DNA of 64,000 nt, from the NCBI RefSeq assembly GCF_030409305.1, contig NZ_JAUFPQ010000029.1, forward strand, positions 1 through 64,000, written 5' to 3'. The number at the start of each line of letters is the position of its first letter. The first letter of the stretch is position 1. The position numbers were made by a program, and so were the translations under genes. Below are positions 43,863-53,653 of this stretch, piece by piece. Under the pieces are notes generated by a model. That model made no database searches, had not been told where the DNA came from, and saw nothing but the letters and a program-made list of their open reading frames with translations. The DNA comes from Halomonas maura (lineage in GTDB: Bacteria; Pseudomonadota; Gammaproteobacteria; Pseudomonadales; Halomonadaceae).

Positions 43863-44243
43863 TCAGCCGTCGCCCTTCCGGCGTGAACGCGCACTCGCCG
43901 AGCCGGTCTTGGCGGCACCCGCCTTGCCCTGGCCGCCCTCCTCGGACGAGGCCGCGGTGTCGCCCGCCTTGGCGCCGGCGGAAGAAGCGGCACGAGTGAG
44001 CATGTCCAGCATCATCTGCTGGTAGTTGCCGAAGCTGGACAGGCCCTGGGACAAGCCTTGCTGCAGCATGGGCTGCTGCAGGAAGGGCTGCATCAGGCTC
44101 ATGGGGTCATAGCCCTCGACACCGGACTCCATCTGCTTCTGGATCCGACCCAGCAGGTCCTGCTGGAAGGCCTCCACGTTCGGCAGCCCCAGTGCCTGGC
44201 GGAACTCGTCGGGGGTCAGGTCGAATTCGACGTTGATCTTCAT
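43863..44243 (-). CDS. small conserved PHA-neighbour protein (possibly DUF6489)
   Basis: A 126-residue protein that begins MKINVEFDLTPDEFRQALGL and has a Gln/Met-rich middle and a low-complexity Ala/Ser/Gly/Lys tail. The N-terminus resembles the DUF6489 family, but I am not certain. It lies 121 bases upstream of phaP on the same strand and shares a similar tail composition, so a granule-related role is a reasonable guess only. Confidence 0.65.
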   Translation of the reverse strand: MKINVEFDLTPDEFRQALGLPNVEAFQQDLLGRIQKQMESGVEGYDPMSLMQPFLQQPMLQQGLSQGLSSFGNYQQMMLDMLTRAASSAGAKAGDTAASSEEGGQGKAGAAKTGSASARSRRKGDG

Positions 44244-44302
44244 GGGCGGGCCGCCTTGTCAAGAGAAATGAGATGCTGCGGTCAGTGTAGCAGCCGTGTC
44301 GC

Positions 44303-45388
<1,086 letters not shown>

Positions 45389-45398
45389 GGGCGTTCCT

Positions 45399-46364
45399 CT
45401 ATGACTGCTCGCTGAAGGACGCCGCATGGGCGTCGAGTTCCGCGGCGGTGAGGGCGAACACGCCCTGGCCGCCGCGCTCGAATTCCAGCCACAGGAAGGG
45501 CACCTCGGGGAAGGCGGCCTCCAGGTGGTGGTCGGAGTTGCCCACCTCGACGATCAGCACGCCGTCGTCGCTGAGGTGCGCCCGGGCCTCGCGCAGGATA
45601 CGCCGCACGATATCCAGGCCGTCACGGCCGGCGCCCAGGGCCAGGCCCGGCTCATGGCGGAACTCGGCCGGCATGGTGGTCAGGTCCCGGGCATCCACGT
45701 AGGGCGGGTTGGAGACGATCAGGTCAAAGCGCCGGCCGACCAGGCCGTCGAAGACGTCCGACTCGACGGCGCGGACCCGGTCGCCGACGTCGTGGCGGGT
45801 GATGTTGATGCGTGCCACCGCCAGGGCCTCGGGGCTGATATCGGCCAGGTCGACCTCGCAGGTGGGCAGGTGCAGGGCCGTGGCGATGCCGATGCAGCCC
45901 GAGCCGGTACACAGATCGAGGACCCGCGCCGGGGGCTCGACCGGGAACCAGGCGCCGAAGCCATGCTCGACGAGCTCGGCAATCGGTGAGCGCGGAATCA
46001 GCACCCGCTCGTCGACGTGGAAGGGGGCGCCGGCGAAGAAGGCCTCGCCGAGCAGGTAGGGCAACGGCCGTCGTGTGGCGATACGCTCGCGCACCAGGCC
46101 GACGATCCGCGCCCGCTCCATGGGCAGCAGCCGCGCCTCCTGTACCCCGGGATCGACATCCCAGGGCAGGTGCAGCGCGCCGAGGGTCAGCGCCACGGCC
46201 TCGTCCCAGGCGGAGTCGGTGCCGTGCCCGTAGTGCAGCCCGGCCAGATGGAACTCGCTGGCGGTCCAGCGCAGGCAATCCCTCAGGGTGACCAGGCCCT
46301 CGACGAGGGCGTCATCGGCGAGCGTCAGGGTGGAGGTAGACGGTGAAGCGGGTGATTCGGCCAC
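45399..46364 (-). CDS. prmB: ribosomal protein uL3 glutamine methyltransferase PrmB
   Basis: A 321-residue SAM-dependent methyltransferase that modifies a glutamine of ribosomal protein L3. The SAM motif [14 protein letters not shown] is near residue 140 and the NPPY motif ([11 protein letters not shown]) near 210. I choose the GTG at 46364, with AGGA seven bases before it. The frame is open upstream to 46490, but that part resembles no PrmB. Confidence 0.93.
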   Translation of the reverse strand: MAESPASPSTSTLTLADDALVEGLVTLRDCLRWTASEFHLAGLHYGHGTDSAWDEAVALTLGALHLPWDVDPGVQEARLLPMERARIVGLVRERIATRRPLPYLLGEAFFAGAPFHVDERVLIPRSPIAELVEHGFGAWFPVEPPARVLDLCTGSGCIGIATALHLPTCEVDLADISPEALAVARINITRHDVGDRVRAVESDVFDGLVGRRFDLIVSNPPYVDARDLTTMPAEFRHEPGLALGAGRDGLDIVRRILREARAHLSDDGVLIVEVGNSDHHLEAAFPEVPFLWLEFERGGQGVFALTAAELDAHAASFSEQS

Positions 46365-46430
46365 GGGACATCCTGTGGTTGACGGTTGCGAGGAGCGGCG
46401 TGAGGCCACCGATTGTACCCTCGGCGGCGG

Positions 46431-46458
46431 TTCACAGCCACGCCAGGGTCGGTATACT
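46431..46458 (+). promoter_or_regulatory. sigma70-like promoter of the Smr gene
   Basis: TTCACA (46431-46436) and TATACT (46453-46458) are 16 bases apart and about 30 bases upstream of the Smr-gene ATG. Confidence 0.55.
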
Positions 46459-46488
46459 GGCCCCTTCCCGCCAGCCCACGAGAGAGCC

Positions 46489-47064
46489 ATGAGCCGACGC
46501 CGCCAACGCCCGGACGCCGACGAGATCAGTGCCTTTCGTCAGGCCCTGAGCGAGGCCGGCGTGCGCCCGATCCACAGCAACCGAGCCGACCCGGGACGCC
46601 CCCGGCAGACGGACGAGGCGGCCCAGGCTCGCCGCGCGGCGGCCACCGCCGCCCACGAGGGCGTCGCCGGCGGACGCACCTCCGATGGCCGCGTCGAGGC
46701 GGTGAGGCCATCGGAGTATCTCGACTTCGCCCTGCCCGACCTGCCCTACCGCACCCGTAGCCAGCTCAAGCGCGGCCAGATCCCCTGGACGGCCGGCCTC
46801 GACCTGCACGGCCACACCCTGGAGGAGGCACGCAGCGAACTCGAGGCCTTCCTGAGCGACGCCCTGGCGACCCAGGCACGCTGCGTGCTGGTGGTCCACG
46901 GCAAGGCCTGGGGCACCACCGCCGACTACCCGGTGATCAAGAGCCACGTGAATGCCTGGCTGCGCGAGTGGCCCAGCGTGCTGGCCTTCTGCTCGGCCAG
47001 CGAGGTCGACGGCGGGACCGGGGCGGTCTATGTGCTGCTGCGCCGTCGCCGCGGCGAGGCCTGA
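46489..47064 (+). CDS. Smr/MutS family endonuclease
   Basis: A 191-residue protein with a C-terminal Smr domain: [19 protein letters not shown] (about residues 104-122) and VVHGKAWGT. The N-terminal half is polar and low-complexity, as in SmrA/SmrB and YdaL. Members cut mRNA or branched nucleic acids; SmrB acts on collided ribosomes. Which subfamily this is cannot be told safely. It is divergent from prmB and convergent with the patatin gene (3 bases apart). Confidence 0.88.
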   Translation: MSRRRQRPDADEISAFRQALSEAGVRPIHSNRADPGRPRQTDEAAQARRAAATAAHEGVAGGRTSDGRVEAVRPSEYLDFALPDLPYRTRSQLKRGQIPWTAGLDLHGHTLEEARSELEAFLSDALATQARCVLVVHGKAWGTTADYPVIKSHVNAWLREWPSVLAFCSASEVDGGTGAVYVLLRRRRGEA

Positions 47065-47067
47065 AGG

Positions 47068-48162
47068 CTAGTCCCGGTCGTCCGGTGCCACCGCCTCGGT
47101 GCTCGGCGCCTCGACCCGGGGCACCTCGTCGACGGGCTCTTCGGCGCCAGATTCCACCAGCTGGCCGCTGTCGGCGAGTTCCACCCCCGCCTCGCGTCGA
47201 TCCAGCGCCTGCTTGGCCAGGTGGCGCCCCAGCAGGATCAGCGCCTCGGCGCGATGGAACTCATAGGCGCCGCAGACCGTCTTGGGCACCTCGATCAGCA
47301 CATCCGGGGGATAGCCCGCCAGCTTGTACTTGGCCAGCGCCGCCTGGGTGATGTCGAAGGAGGCCAGCATCATGTCCAGGCGGCCCCAGGCGCGGCGCCC
47401 CCGGGCCAGGCTGTCCTCCTCGTCGCCCTCGGGGCCGCCGCCGAAGCCCTCGAAGAGACGCCGGGTGGCGCCCCTCACTCCCTCCATCCAGCCCCCGAAG
47501 TCCACCGCGCCGCCCTGATCGCGTGCCCTCTCCCGGGCCTGTTCCTCGGCGGCCTCGTCGGGGGACAGCATCGACTCCAGGCTCACCGGCTCGGGACTGT
47601 GCGCGGTCACGTTGACCGCCATGACGAAGTCCGCCCGGGTCGACACCGTCGGCGTGATCGGCAGGGGGTTGAGCAGCCCACCGTCCACCAGCACCTGTTC
47701 GCCCAGGTGGACCGGCGTGATCACGCCCGGCACGGCGATGGAGGCGCGGACCGCCTCGAGCAGGGAGCCACTCTGGAACCACACCTCACGCTGGCGCACC
47801 AGGTCCGTGGCCACGGTGGTGATCGGGATCGGCAGGTCCTCGATGCGGATGTCCCCGACCAGCTCGTCGAGCTTGTTCATCACCTTGCTGGCCCTCATGG
47901 CGCCCATCGGACTCCAGGTCACATCCACCAGGCGCAGGATGTCGAAATAGTCCAGCTGGCACACCCAGTCGCGATAGCGGTCGAGCTGCCCGGCCGCATG
48001 CACGCCCGCCACCAGGGCCCCCATGGAGCATCCGGACATGGCGACGATCTCGTAGCCTCGGGCCTCCAGCTCCTCGATCACCCCGATATGGGCATAGCCA
48101 CGGGCGCCACCGCTGCCCAGCACCAGCGAGACCCGCCTGCCCTTGCGGTTCGAGTTGCGCAT
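47068..48162 (-). CDS. patatin-like phospholipase (RssA-like)
   Basis: A 364-residue serine hydrolase with a Ser-Asp dyad. The oxyanion loop is GSGGARGYAHIGV (residues 17-29), the nucleophile box is SGCSMGALVAG and the Asp is in LVDGGLLNPLPI. The C-terminal 90 residues are acidic and poorly conserved. It belongs to the bacterial RssA/YchK group. The substrate is unknown. It is followed by no gene on the same strand and preceded by two alpha/beta hydrolases. Confidence 0.88.
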   Translation of the reverse strand: MRNSNRKGRRVSLVLGSGGARGYAHIGVIEELEARGYEIVAMSGCSMGALVAGVHAAGQLDRYRDWVCQLDYFDILRLVDVTWSPMGAMRASKVMNKLDELVGDIRIEDLPIPITTVATDLVRQREVWFQSGSLLEAVRASIAVPGVITPVHLGEQVLVDGGLLNPLPITPTVSTRADFVMAVNVTAHSPEPVSLESMLSPDEAAEEQARERARDQGGAVDFGGWMEGVRGATRRLFEGFGGGPEGDEEDSLARGRRAWGRLDMMLASFDITQAALAKYKLAGYPPDVLIEVPKTVCGAYEFHRAEALILLGRHLAKQALDRREAGVELADSGQLVESGAEEPVDEVPRVEAPSTEAVAPDDRD

Positions 48163-48176
48163 GTCGCCTCCCCCTG

Positions 48177-49034
48177 TCAGTCGAGGTGCCAGGCCACGAT
48201 CGCCTCGGCCACCGCCCCCACCGCGCTCGGCTCCAGGTGCAGGTGGTGCCCACCCGGCAGGACCCGGCGGCGCAGCCCGGCGATGGCCTGCCGGGCTGAC
48301 GCGGCGCCGGGACGGCCGGCGAGGATGCCGCCCTCGCCCTCCAGCAGCAGCACCGGGCAGCGAATCGCCGCGAGCATCGCCATCGCCTGCTCCGGCGTGA
48401 AGCGCACCGGCGAGGGTCTCAGCAGCCGCGGATCCGATCTCAGGCGGAGGTGGCCATCTGGCTCCCCGGCGAGGTTGCGCCGCACCAGCGGGCGCGCCGT
48501 CTCGCCGTCGATGGGCGTGGCCCCACCGGCCACCCGGGATGCCACGGCGCTCCTCTCATCAGGATAGCGCGGCGCCGCCGAGAGGGCGCGACGATGAGCC
48601 CGCAACCCCTTGCGCAGCTGCCCGGGAGCGGCGGCGGCCTCGGTGGTCAGCGCGCCCAGGCCGTCGATCAGCGTCAGTGAGGCGACCCGTTCGGGCAGCG
48701 CGGCGGCGAGCAGGCAGGCCACGCCGGCGCCCATCGAGTGGGCGAGCAGCGGCGCGCGCTCGAGGCCGAGGTCGACCAGGGCGTCGAGGACATCGTGGCA
48801 ATAGTCCCAGAGCGCGTAGTCACCGGCGAGATGCCGGGAGTGACCATGGCCGGCGAAGTCCAGCGCCACGATCCGGATGCCCAGCGCCTCGACCAGGCGT
48901 GGCGCCAGCCGCGAGAAGCTGGCGGCATTGTCGAGCCAGCCATGCAAGGCCAGCCAGGTGGGCGCGCCCGCCTCGCCCCAGGAAAGCCCGGCCAGACGCC
49001 CCTCGGCGAGGCCCAGCGGCCGCGGGGCGGTCAC
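48177..49034 (-). CDS. alpha/beta hydrolase
   Basis: A 285-residue alpha/beta hydrolase. The oxyanion region LALHGWLDNAASFSRLAP (about residues 27-44) and the nucleophile box LLAHSMGAGVA (near 95-105) are visible, and a His near the C-terminus (GGHHLHLE) completes the triad. It starts with GTG and overlaps the upstream hydrolase gene by four bases (GTGA). The substrate is not known. Confidence 0.87.
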   Translation of the reverse strand: MTAPRPLGLAEGRLAGLSWGEAGAPTWLALHGWLDNAASFSRLAPRLVEALGIRIVALDFAGHGHSRHLAGDYALWDYCHDVLDALVDLGLERAPLLAHSMGAGVACLLAAALPERVASLTLIDGLGALTTEAAAAPGQLRKGLRAHRRALSAAPRYPDERSAVASRVAGGATPIDGETARPLVRRNLAGEPDGHLRLRSDPRLLRPSPVRFTPEQAMAMLAAIRCPVLLLEGEGGILAGRPGAASARQAIAGLRRRVLPGGHHLHLEPSAVGAVAEAIVAWHLD

Positions 49035-49843
49035 GGCGCTTCCAGCAGCCTGTCGAGCATCGAGAGAAGCGCCTGGCGGGTCGCCTCGGGCTGCTCCATG
49101 GGAAACATGTGCCCCCCGGGGACCTTGGCGAGGCGTACCCCGCGTCGCCGCAGCCGGCGCCGGCGACGCGGGTTAAGCAGGTCGGACTCGCTGCCCGCGA
49201 GCACTCCGAGCGGGACATGCACCCGGTCGGGGAGGTCGTCCAGGTGGTCGGGCAGGTGGCGGAAGACGGCCACCTCGATGTCGGGGTCGTAGAGCAGCAC
49301 CACCCGGCCATCGTCGAGCTCACGGGTACCGCCGTCCACGTAGTCGTCGAGGGCCTGGTCGGTGAAGCGCCGGAACAGCCCCCGGCGTCTCAGGTAGTTG
49401 CGCATGGCCTGGCGGTCCGGCCAGCTGTCGCGCCGCCCCACGGTGCGCCCCGCCGGGGTCAGCTGGTCGACGAAGCCGAGCCGCTTGGCGGCCTTCATCG
49501 CCAGGGCGTCGAAGCCCAGCATCAGCGGCGGGTCGAGCATCACCACGCAGCGGAAACGTTCCGGCGCCCGCTCGGCGGCCATGGCCATCAGCACCCCGCC
49601 CATGGAGTGGCCGACGCCGATCACCGGGGTGTCGAAGCGGTCCAGGTGCTCGAGCAGTTCGTCGCGCAGCGCCAGCCAGTTATGGCCCACCGGGAAGTCG
49701 GGATGGTGACCGAGACGGTCCAGCGGCTGGAGTTCGAACCGCGTGGCCAGCGGCGACAGGAAGCTGCGGTAGCTCTGGCCCGGGAAGCCGTTGGCATGGG
49801 CGAAGACCAGCGGCAGGGAGGCGGGGGTGTCGGTTTGGCGCAT
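49031..49843 (-). CDS. alpha/beta hydrolase
   Basis: A 270-residue alpha/beta hydrolase. HANGFPGQSYRSFLSPL sits near the oxyanion site, GVGHSMGGVLMA carries the nucleophile near residue 78 and GGHMFPME has the C-terminal His. It is coupled to the next hydrolase gene by a four-base overlap. The two proteins are only distantly alike, so an old duplication or a recruited pair is possible. Confidence 0.87.
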   Translation of the reverse strand: MRQTDTPASLPLVFAHANGFPGQSYRSFLSPLATRFELQPLDRLGHHPDFPVGHNWLALRDELLEHLDRFDTPVIGVGHSMGGVLMAMAAERAPERFRCVVMLDPPLMLGFDALAMKAAKRLGFVDQLTPAGRTVGRRDSWPDRQAMRNYLRRRGLFRRFTDQALDDYVDGGTRELDDGRVVLLYDPDIEVAVFRHLPDHLDDLPDRVHVPLGVLAGSESDLLNPRRRRRLRRRGVRLAKVPGGHMFPMEQPEATRQALLSMLDRLLEAP

Positions 49844-49949
49844 GGCATCATCCAGTTGAGGCAGGAAGCCGCGAGTGGTGGTAGCAGGCTAACGAGGATA
49901 CCATGGGGCGCCAAGTCGTCCTTCCGCCACCCGCTCAACGGAGTTCCGC

Positions 49950-50051
49950 GTGTCCTCCCACCTGCCGCCCCGCGATACCCGCGCCCGCAATCGGATCTTC
50001 TTTCTCACCGTGATCGCCGCCGTCGCCATCGGCCTGTGGCTGGCCCGCTGA
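49950..50051 (+). CDS. candidate 33-residue membrane peptide
   Basis: A GTG-started frame of 33 codons with CGGAG seven bases upstream. The N-terminal half is basic (PPRDTRARNR), then a single hydrophobic helix IFFLTVIAAVAIGLWLAR runs to the stop. That charge-then-helix layout is that of small inner-membrane proteins. It sits between the hydrolase gene and the regulator gene, both on the other strand. Nothing else supports it. Confidence 0.4.
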   Translation: MSSHLPPRDTRARNRIFFLTVIAAVAIGLWLAR

Positions 50052-50083
50052 GGGCCATGGCGAGGCCGCACCCGTCGCGGTCT

Positions 50084-50818
50084 TCAGGCATCCCGATAAC
50101 GGGCGTACATATCGCGGGAGCGCTCGAGATGCTGCTGCATGGCCGCCCGGGCCCCCGGGCCATCCCGCGCGAGGATGGCCTCCAGGATCCGGGTGTGCTC
50201 CTCATGCACCAGCTCGAGATAACGCGCCGAGGCGCGGGGATCGATATCGATGCTGAGCAGCTTGGCACGGGGAATCATGCTGTCGCTCAAGGGCTCGTAG
50301 AGGCGATCGAAGCAGACGTTGTGGGTGGCCTTGATGATCGCATGATGGAAGGCGAAATCCTCGCGGCGCGCCTGTGACGTCGCCGCCTGGGCCTGGACGA
50401 AGTCGGCGTGCCGGGCCTCCAGGCGCTGGCGGTCTTCGTCGTCGTGCCGCAGGGCGGCCAGCTCGGCCGCCGCGGGCTCCAGGGTCAGGCGTAGCTCCAG
50501 GACCTCCAGGATATCCTCCACGGTCCGCGGGCTGATGTGCACGGCCGGTCGCGGCTCGGCCGCGTCACTGCGCAGCACCGTCGTGCCGACGCCGCGCCGG
50601 GTCTCGACCAGCCCCAGCGACTTGAGGTGGGTGATGGCCTCGCGCACCACCGTGCGACTGACACCGAAGGCCTCGCACAGCTCGCTCTCGGTGGGCAGCT
50701 TGCTGCCCACCGGCACCTCCCCGGACGCAATCCGGCGCTCGAGCTGCTCCACGACCGCCTGGGACAGGCTACCCGTACGGTTGACGGGCTGAACCTGCCA
50801 CGAACTCGATATCGCCAT
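50084..50818 (-). CDS. FadR-type GntR regulator of the uronate/aldarate island
   Basis: A 244-residue regulator with an N-terminal winged helix (about residues 12-75: GEVPVGSKLPTESELCEAFG, then SRTVVREAITHLKSLGLVE) and an FCD domain with a DFAFHHAI-type metal site. FadR-type regulators of sugar-acid pathways usually bind the substrate or an intermediate. I start at MAISSSWQVQ, with AAGGGA six bases before; two upstream Met codons are weaker. The gene follows udh at 417 bases on the same strand. A core shared with the kdgD promoter lies about 82 bases upstream. Confidence 0.85.
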   Translation of the reverse strand: MAISSSWQVQPVNRTGSLSQAVVEQLERRIASGEVPVGSKLPTESELCEAFGVSRTVVREAITHLKSLGLVETRRGVGTTVLRSDAAEPRPAVHISPRTVEDILEVLELRLTLEPAAAELAALRHDDEDRQRLEARHADFVQAQAATSQARREDFAFHHAIIKATHNVCFDRLYEPLSDSMIPRAKLLSIDIDPRASARYLELVHEEHTRILEAILARDGPGARAAMQQHLERSRDMYARYRDA

Positions 50819-51235
50819 TTCAGATCCCTTTGCCATCCTTTCCACTTCCATACTGCCATGATACCGACGGCGGACAGGCATTCCGCCGGCTATTCATCCT
50901 ACATCATACCAGAGACCTTCACATGGCCGGGCAGGCCTCCAGGCTCGGTGCCCCACCCCGCCTCTCGGCCACGGCCGGCATACGGCCGGCACACGGCGAG
51001 AGTGCCGCGGTGAGGAGGTCGTCACCAAGCCTGGCGTCTCACGCCCCGTGCATGCTGTAGCGTCCCGGGCCACGTGATGCCAGGCTCGAGGCGACGCCCG
51101 CGAGCCGTGTCACGCCGCGGGACATCCAGGGCAACCCCTCCGTCTTTCTCACCCGCATCTGCCATCTCGAGTGGCACGCAGGTCCCCCGCGGGCAGCGCC
51201 GGAGGCACCGCCGCCCGGCACGGACGGCGGCGACG
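50819..51235. other. 417-base region between udh and the regulator gene, with an operator candidate
   Basis: TACATCATAC (50900-50909), read as GTATGATGTA toward the regulator gene, is identical to part of the site upstream of kdgD (62447-62456). The rest of the gap holds a weak hairpin after udh (CGCCGCC at 51209-51215 with GGCGGCG at 51226-51232) and no gene I can support. Confidence 0.55.
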
Positions 51236-52033
51236 TCAGTCATCGGGGTGTCCGAGGGCCACGAACTTGCCGCCCTGATACACCACGGCCGGGTCGTCCG
51301 GGTCGATGGGACCCGCCGCGGCCTCGACCTCGGCCCGCCAGGGCTCGGAACTGTCGCGGGGCACCCAGCCGAGAAACGCCGCCTGGCGGTTGTCCCACCA
51401 GCGCTCGGCGTTGGCCGAGGCGCCGTAGACCACCGTGTGGGCCAGCTTGGGCGCGGCGAAGGCGCGCTCGAGCAGGGCGACGAAGTCCTCGACGCTCAGC
51501 CAGGTCGCCAGCATGCGGGTGTCCGCCGGCTTGGGAAAGCAGGAGCCGATGCGCACGCTCAGCGTCTCGACGCCAAACTTGTCGTGATAGAGGCTGGCGA
51601 GGTCCTCGCCGAAGCACTTCGAGACCCCGTAGAGGGAATCGGGCCGGTGCGGTACCCGACTGTCGATGCGGATGGTGCGCGGATAGAAGCCGATGGTGTG
51701 GTTGGAACTGGCGAACACGATGCGCGGCTTGCCCTGGTGGCGCGCCGCTTCAAAGAGGTGGTAGGTGCCGATGATATTCGACCGGAGGATCCCCTCCCAG
51801 GGCCTCTCCCCCGATACGCCGCCCAGATGGACCACGCCGTCGCAGTCCGCCACCAGGGCATTGACCGCCGGGGCATCGGCCAGGTCGCAGGGCACGAGCT
51901 CCTCGTGCTCGGCCGCCTCCCCCAGCTCGGCGACATCCGACAGCCTCACCCGATGGGCGAGACGCGCGAGATGGGGACGAATGGCCTGGCCCACGCCACC
52001 GGCGGCGCCGGTGACCAGCATCCGATTCAGCAT
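51236..52033 (-). CDS. udh: uronate dehydrogenase
   Basis: A 265-residue NAD-dependent short-chain-type dehydrogenase (extended SDR). It oxidises D-glucuronate and D-galacturonate to the corresponding 1,5-aldarolactones. The Rossmann motif VTGAAGGVGQAI is at residues 7-18 and the YxxxK pair is Tyr135/Lys139 in SLYGVSKCFGED. The SSNHTIGFYPR segment (109-119) is typical of Udh. It is translationally close to a small frame downstream of gci and uses AAGGAG for its own start. Confidence 0.93.
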   Translation of the reverse strand: MLNRMLVTGAAGGVGQAIRPHLARLAHRVRLSDVAELGEAAEHEELVPCDLADAPAVNALVADCDGVVHLGGVSGERPWEGILRSNIIGTYHLFEAARHQGKPRIVFASSNHTIGFYPRTIRIDSRVPHRPDSLYGVSKCFGEDLASLYHDKFGVETLSVRIGSCFPKPADTRMLATWLSVEDFVALLERAFAAPKLAHTVVYGASANAERWWDNRQAAFLGWVPRDSSEPWRAEVEAAAGPIDPDDPAVVYQGGKFVALGHPDD

Positions 52034-52209
52034 CAGGGTATCTCCTTCGAGATCGCGTCGCCCCTGCGTCCGAGCGCCTCAGGGCATTCGGCGATGATGG
52101 GCCTGCCAGGTTCGACCTGGACATGCCCGTCGGTCGCCCTCCAGGGGTGGCCGAAGCGCCGACGATGCCCCTCTGGGGGGCGAATGCTGGCGGGGACATC
52201 AGACACCAT
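52033..52209 (-). CDS. small frame linking gci and udh
   Basis: A 58-codon frame begins in a TGATG junction with the gci stop and ends in a TGATG junction with the udh start, exactly filling the gap. The product is polar and proline/arginine-rich with no recognised domain. The ribosome-binding site of udh lies in its last codons. The same frame is open far into gci, as is common for GC-rich shadow frames, so it may be chance. Confidence 0.3.
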   Translation of the reverse strand: MVSDVPASIRPPEGHRRRFGHPWRATDGHVQVEPGRPIIAECPEALGRRGDAISKEIP

Positions 52210-53345
52210 CACGCCTCCTTCAGCGCATACTGTTGCAGGGCATCGCGATCGATGGCGATCCCCAGCCCCGGGCCATCGGGGATGCGGATGACGCCGTCCC
52301 GGTGCTCGATCGGCGTCTGGACCACGGCCTGGCGAAAGGGGTTTCGGGTGCGGTCGAACTCCATGATCGGCTCGATCGGACGCCGCCGCGGCGGGTTGGG
52401 CGGCAGCGCCGCCATGCACTGCAGGCTGGCGGCGATGCACACCGCCGTGCCCCAGACATGCGGGACCAGGCGCACGCCGCACATCGCCGCCATGTCGGCG
52501 ACGCGGCGCATCTCGCTGAAGCCGCCGACGGCGCAGACGTCGGGCTGGACGATGTCCACCGCCCGCGTCGACAGCGGCTCGAGCATCGCGTAGCGCCCGT
52601 GCCAGTTCTCGCCGCCGGCGACGGGGATCGGCTGGCCCTGGCGCACGGCGCGGTAGCTGTCGATCTGCTCGGGCAGCACCGGCTCCTCGAACCAGTCGAT
52701 GCCGAAGGACTCGGCGCGCCTGCCGACCTCGATCGCCTCGAGCAGGTCGTAGCCGTGGTTGGCGTCGATCATCAGCCGCCGCTCGGGGCCGATCGCCTCG
52801 CGGACGGCGGCGATGGCACGCAGGTCCTCCTCGACGTCGAAGCCGACCTTGATCTTGACGCCATGGAAGCCCTCCCGGGCATAGCCGGCCACCTCCTCGG
52901 CGACGTCCTGCACCCGGTCTCCCCCATCGCGACGGAACGCGCCGGTGGCATAGGCCCGGACCTTCTCGCGGAAACGCCCGCCGAGCAGCTCGCTGACCGA
53001 CGCGCCGTAATGCTTGCCCTTGATGTCCCATAGCGCGATATCGATGCCGCTCAGGGCGGTCATGGTCAGGCCGCGTTGCCCCTGGTCGCGCAGCCGGTGA
53101 TAGAGCTCGAGCCAGAGTCTCTCGGTCGCAAGCGGATTGGCCCCGACCAGGGCGCCGGCATAGAGCCCGATGATGGTGGCATTGGCCCTGGCCGGGCCCA
53201 GGCACTCCCCCCAGCCCACGGTGCCGTCGTCGCAGACGATCTCAACCAGGCAGTGCTGGCGCCGCTCGAAGCGCATCGAGGCGCTCTCGAAGGCCTGGTC
53301 GAGCCGATGGTCGAGGATGTGCGTATGCACGCGTTCGATCTTCAT
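52209..53345 (-). CDS. gci: D-galactarolactone cycloisomerase
   Basis: A 378-residue enolase-superfamily enzyme that opens aldarolactones to 3-deoxy-2-keto-hexarate. The sequence closely follows my memory of Agrobacterium Gci, which has the same length. Catalytic Lys166 is in VKIKVGF, metal ligands are Asp194 (DANHG), Glu220 (WFEEP) and Glu246 (GGENWHGR), and His296 is in PHVWGT. It precedes udh, whose lactone product it consumes. The promoter must lie in the 308-base gap upstream. Confidence 0.93.
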   Translation of the reverse strand: MKIERVHTHILDHRLDQAFESASMRFERRQHCLVEIVCDDGTVGWGECLGPARANATIIGLYAGALVGANPLATERLWLELYHRLRDQGQRGLTMTALSGIDIALWDIKGKHYGASVSELLGGRFREKVRAYATGAFRRDGGDRVQDVAEEVAGYAREGFHGVKIKVGFDVEEDLRAIAAVREAIGPERRLMIDANHGYDLLEAIEVGRRAESFGIDWFEEPVLPEQIDSYRAVRQGQPIPVAGGENWHGRYAMLEPLSTRAVDIVQPDVCAVGGFSEMRRVADMAAMCGVRLVPHVWGTAVCIAASLQCMAALPPNPPRRRPIEPIMEFDRTRNPFRQAVVQTPIEHRDGVIRIPDGPGLGIAIDRDALQQYALKEA

Positions 53346-53653
53346 CGTGGGGTCCTGCCTGACCGATGGGCGTGGAAGCCTTACTGGAAGATAGATGGCG
53401 GCAGCCGTGTCAGGGTTCCTGAATCATCGCTTGGCTACATGCACCTGGGGCCAGCCTGCGGGTCTCGACGGCCATGATCCTGGCGGTCTCCGCAGGCATC
53501 GGCATCGCGCGGGGCGGTCGCTGCCGGCCTTCCCCCTCTGGCGACCTTGCGCGACGGGCGGCTCGACCGCGTGGACGGGTCTCGCGATGCAGCACAAGAA
53601 GGCGGCCCGAGGGCCGCCAAACCGTTACTGCTTGCCAAGCTGACCGTCGCGCC
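53346..53653. other. 308-base gap between the aldarate operon and gci
   Basis: This gap holds the terminator of the upstream operon (at 53601-53618) and presumably the gci promoter. I see no convincing -10/-35 pair, no copy of the TACATCATAC core and no gene. Confidence 0.5.
53601..53618 (-). terminator. terminator after the semialdehyde dehydrogenase gene
   Basis: GGCGGCCC, a two-base gap and GGGCCGCC form a perfect hairpin, followed on the minus strand by TTCTTG. It lies 36 bases past the stop of the dehydrogenase gene. Confidence 0.85.
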
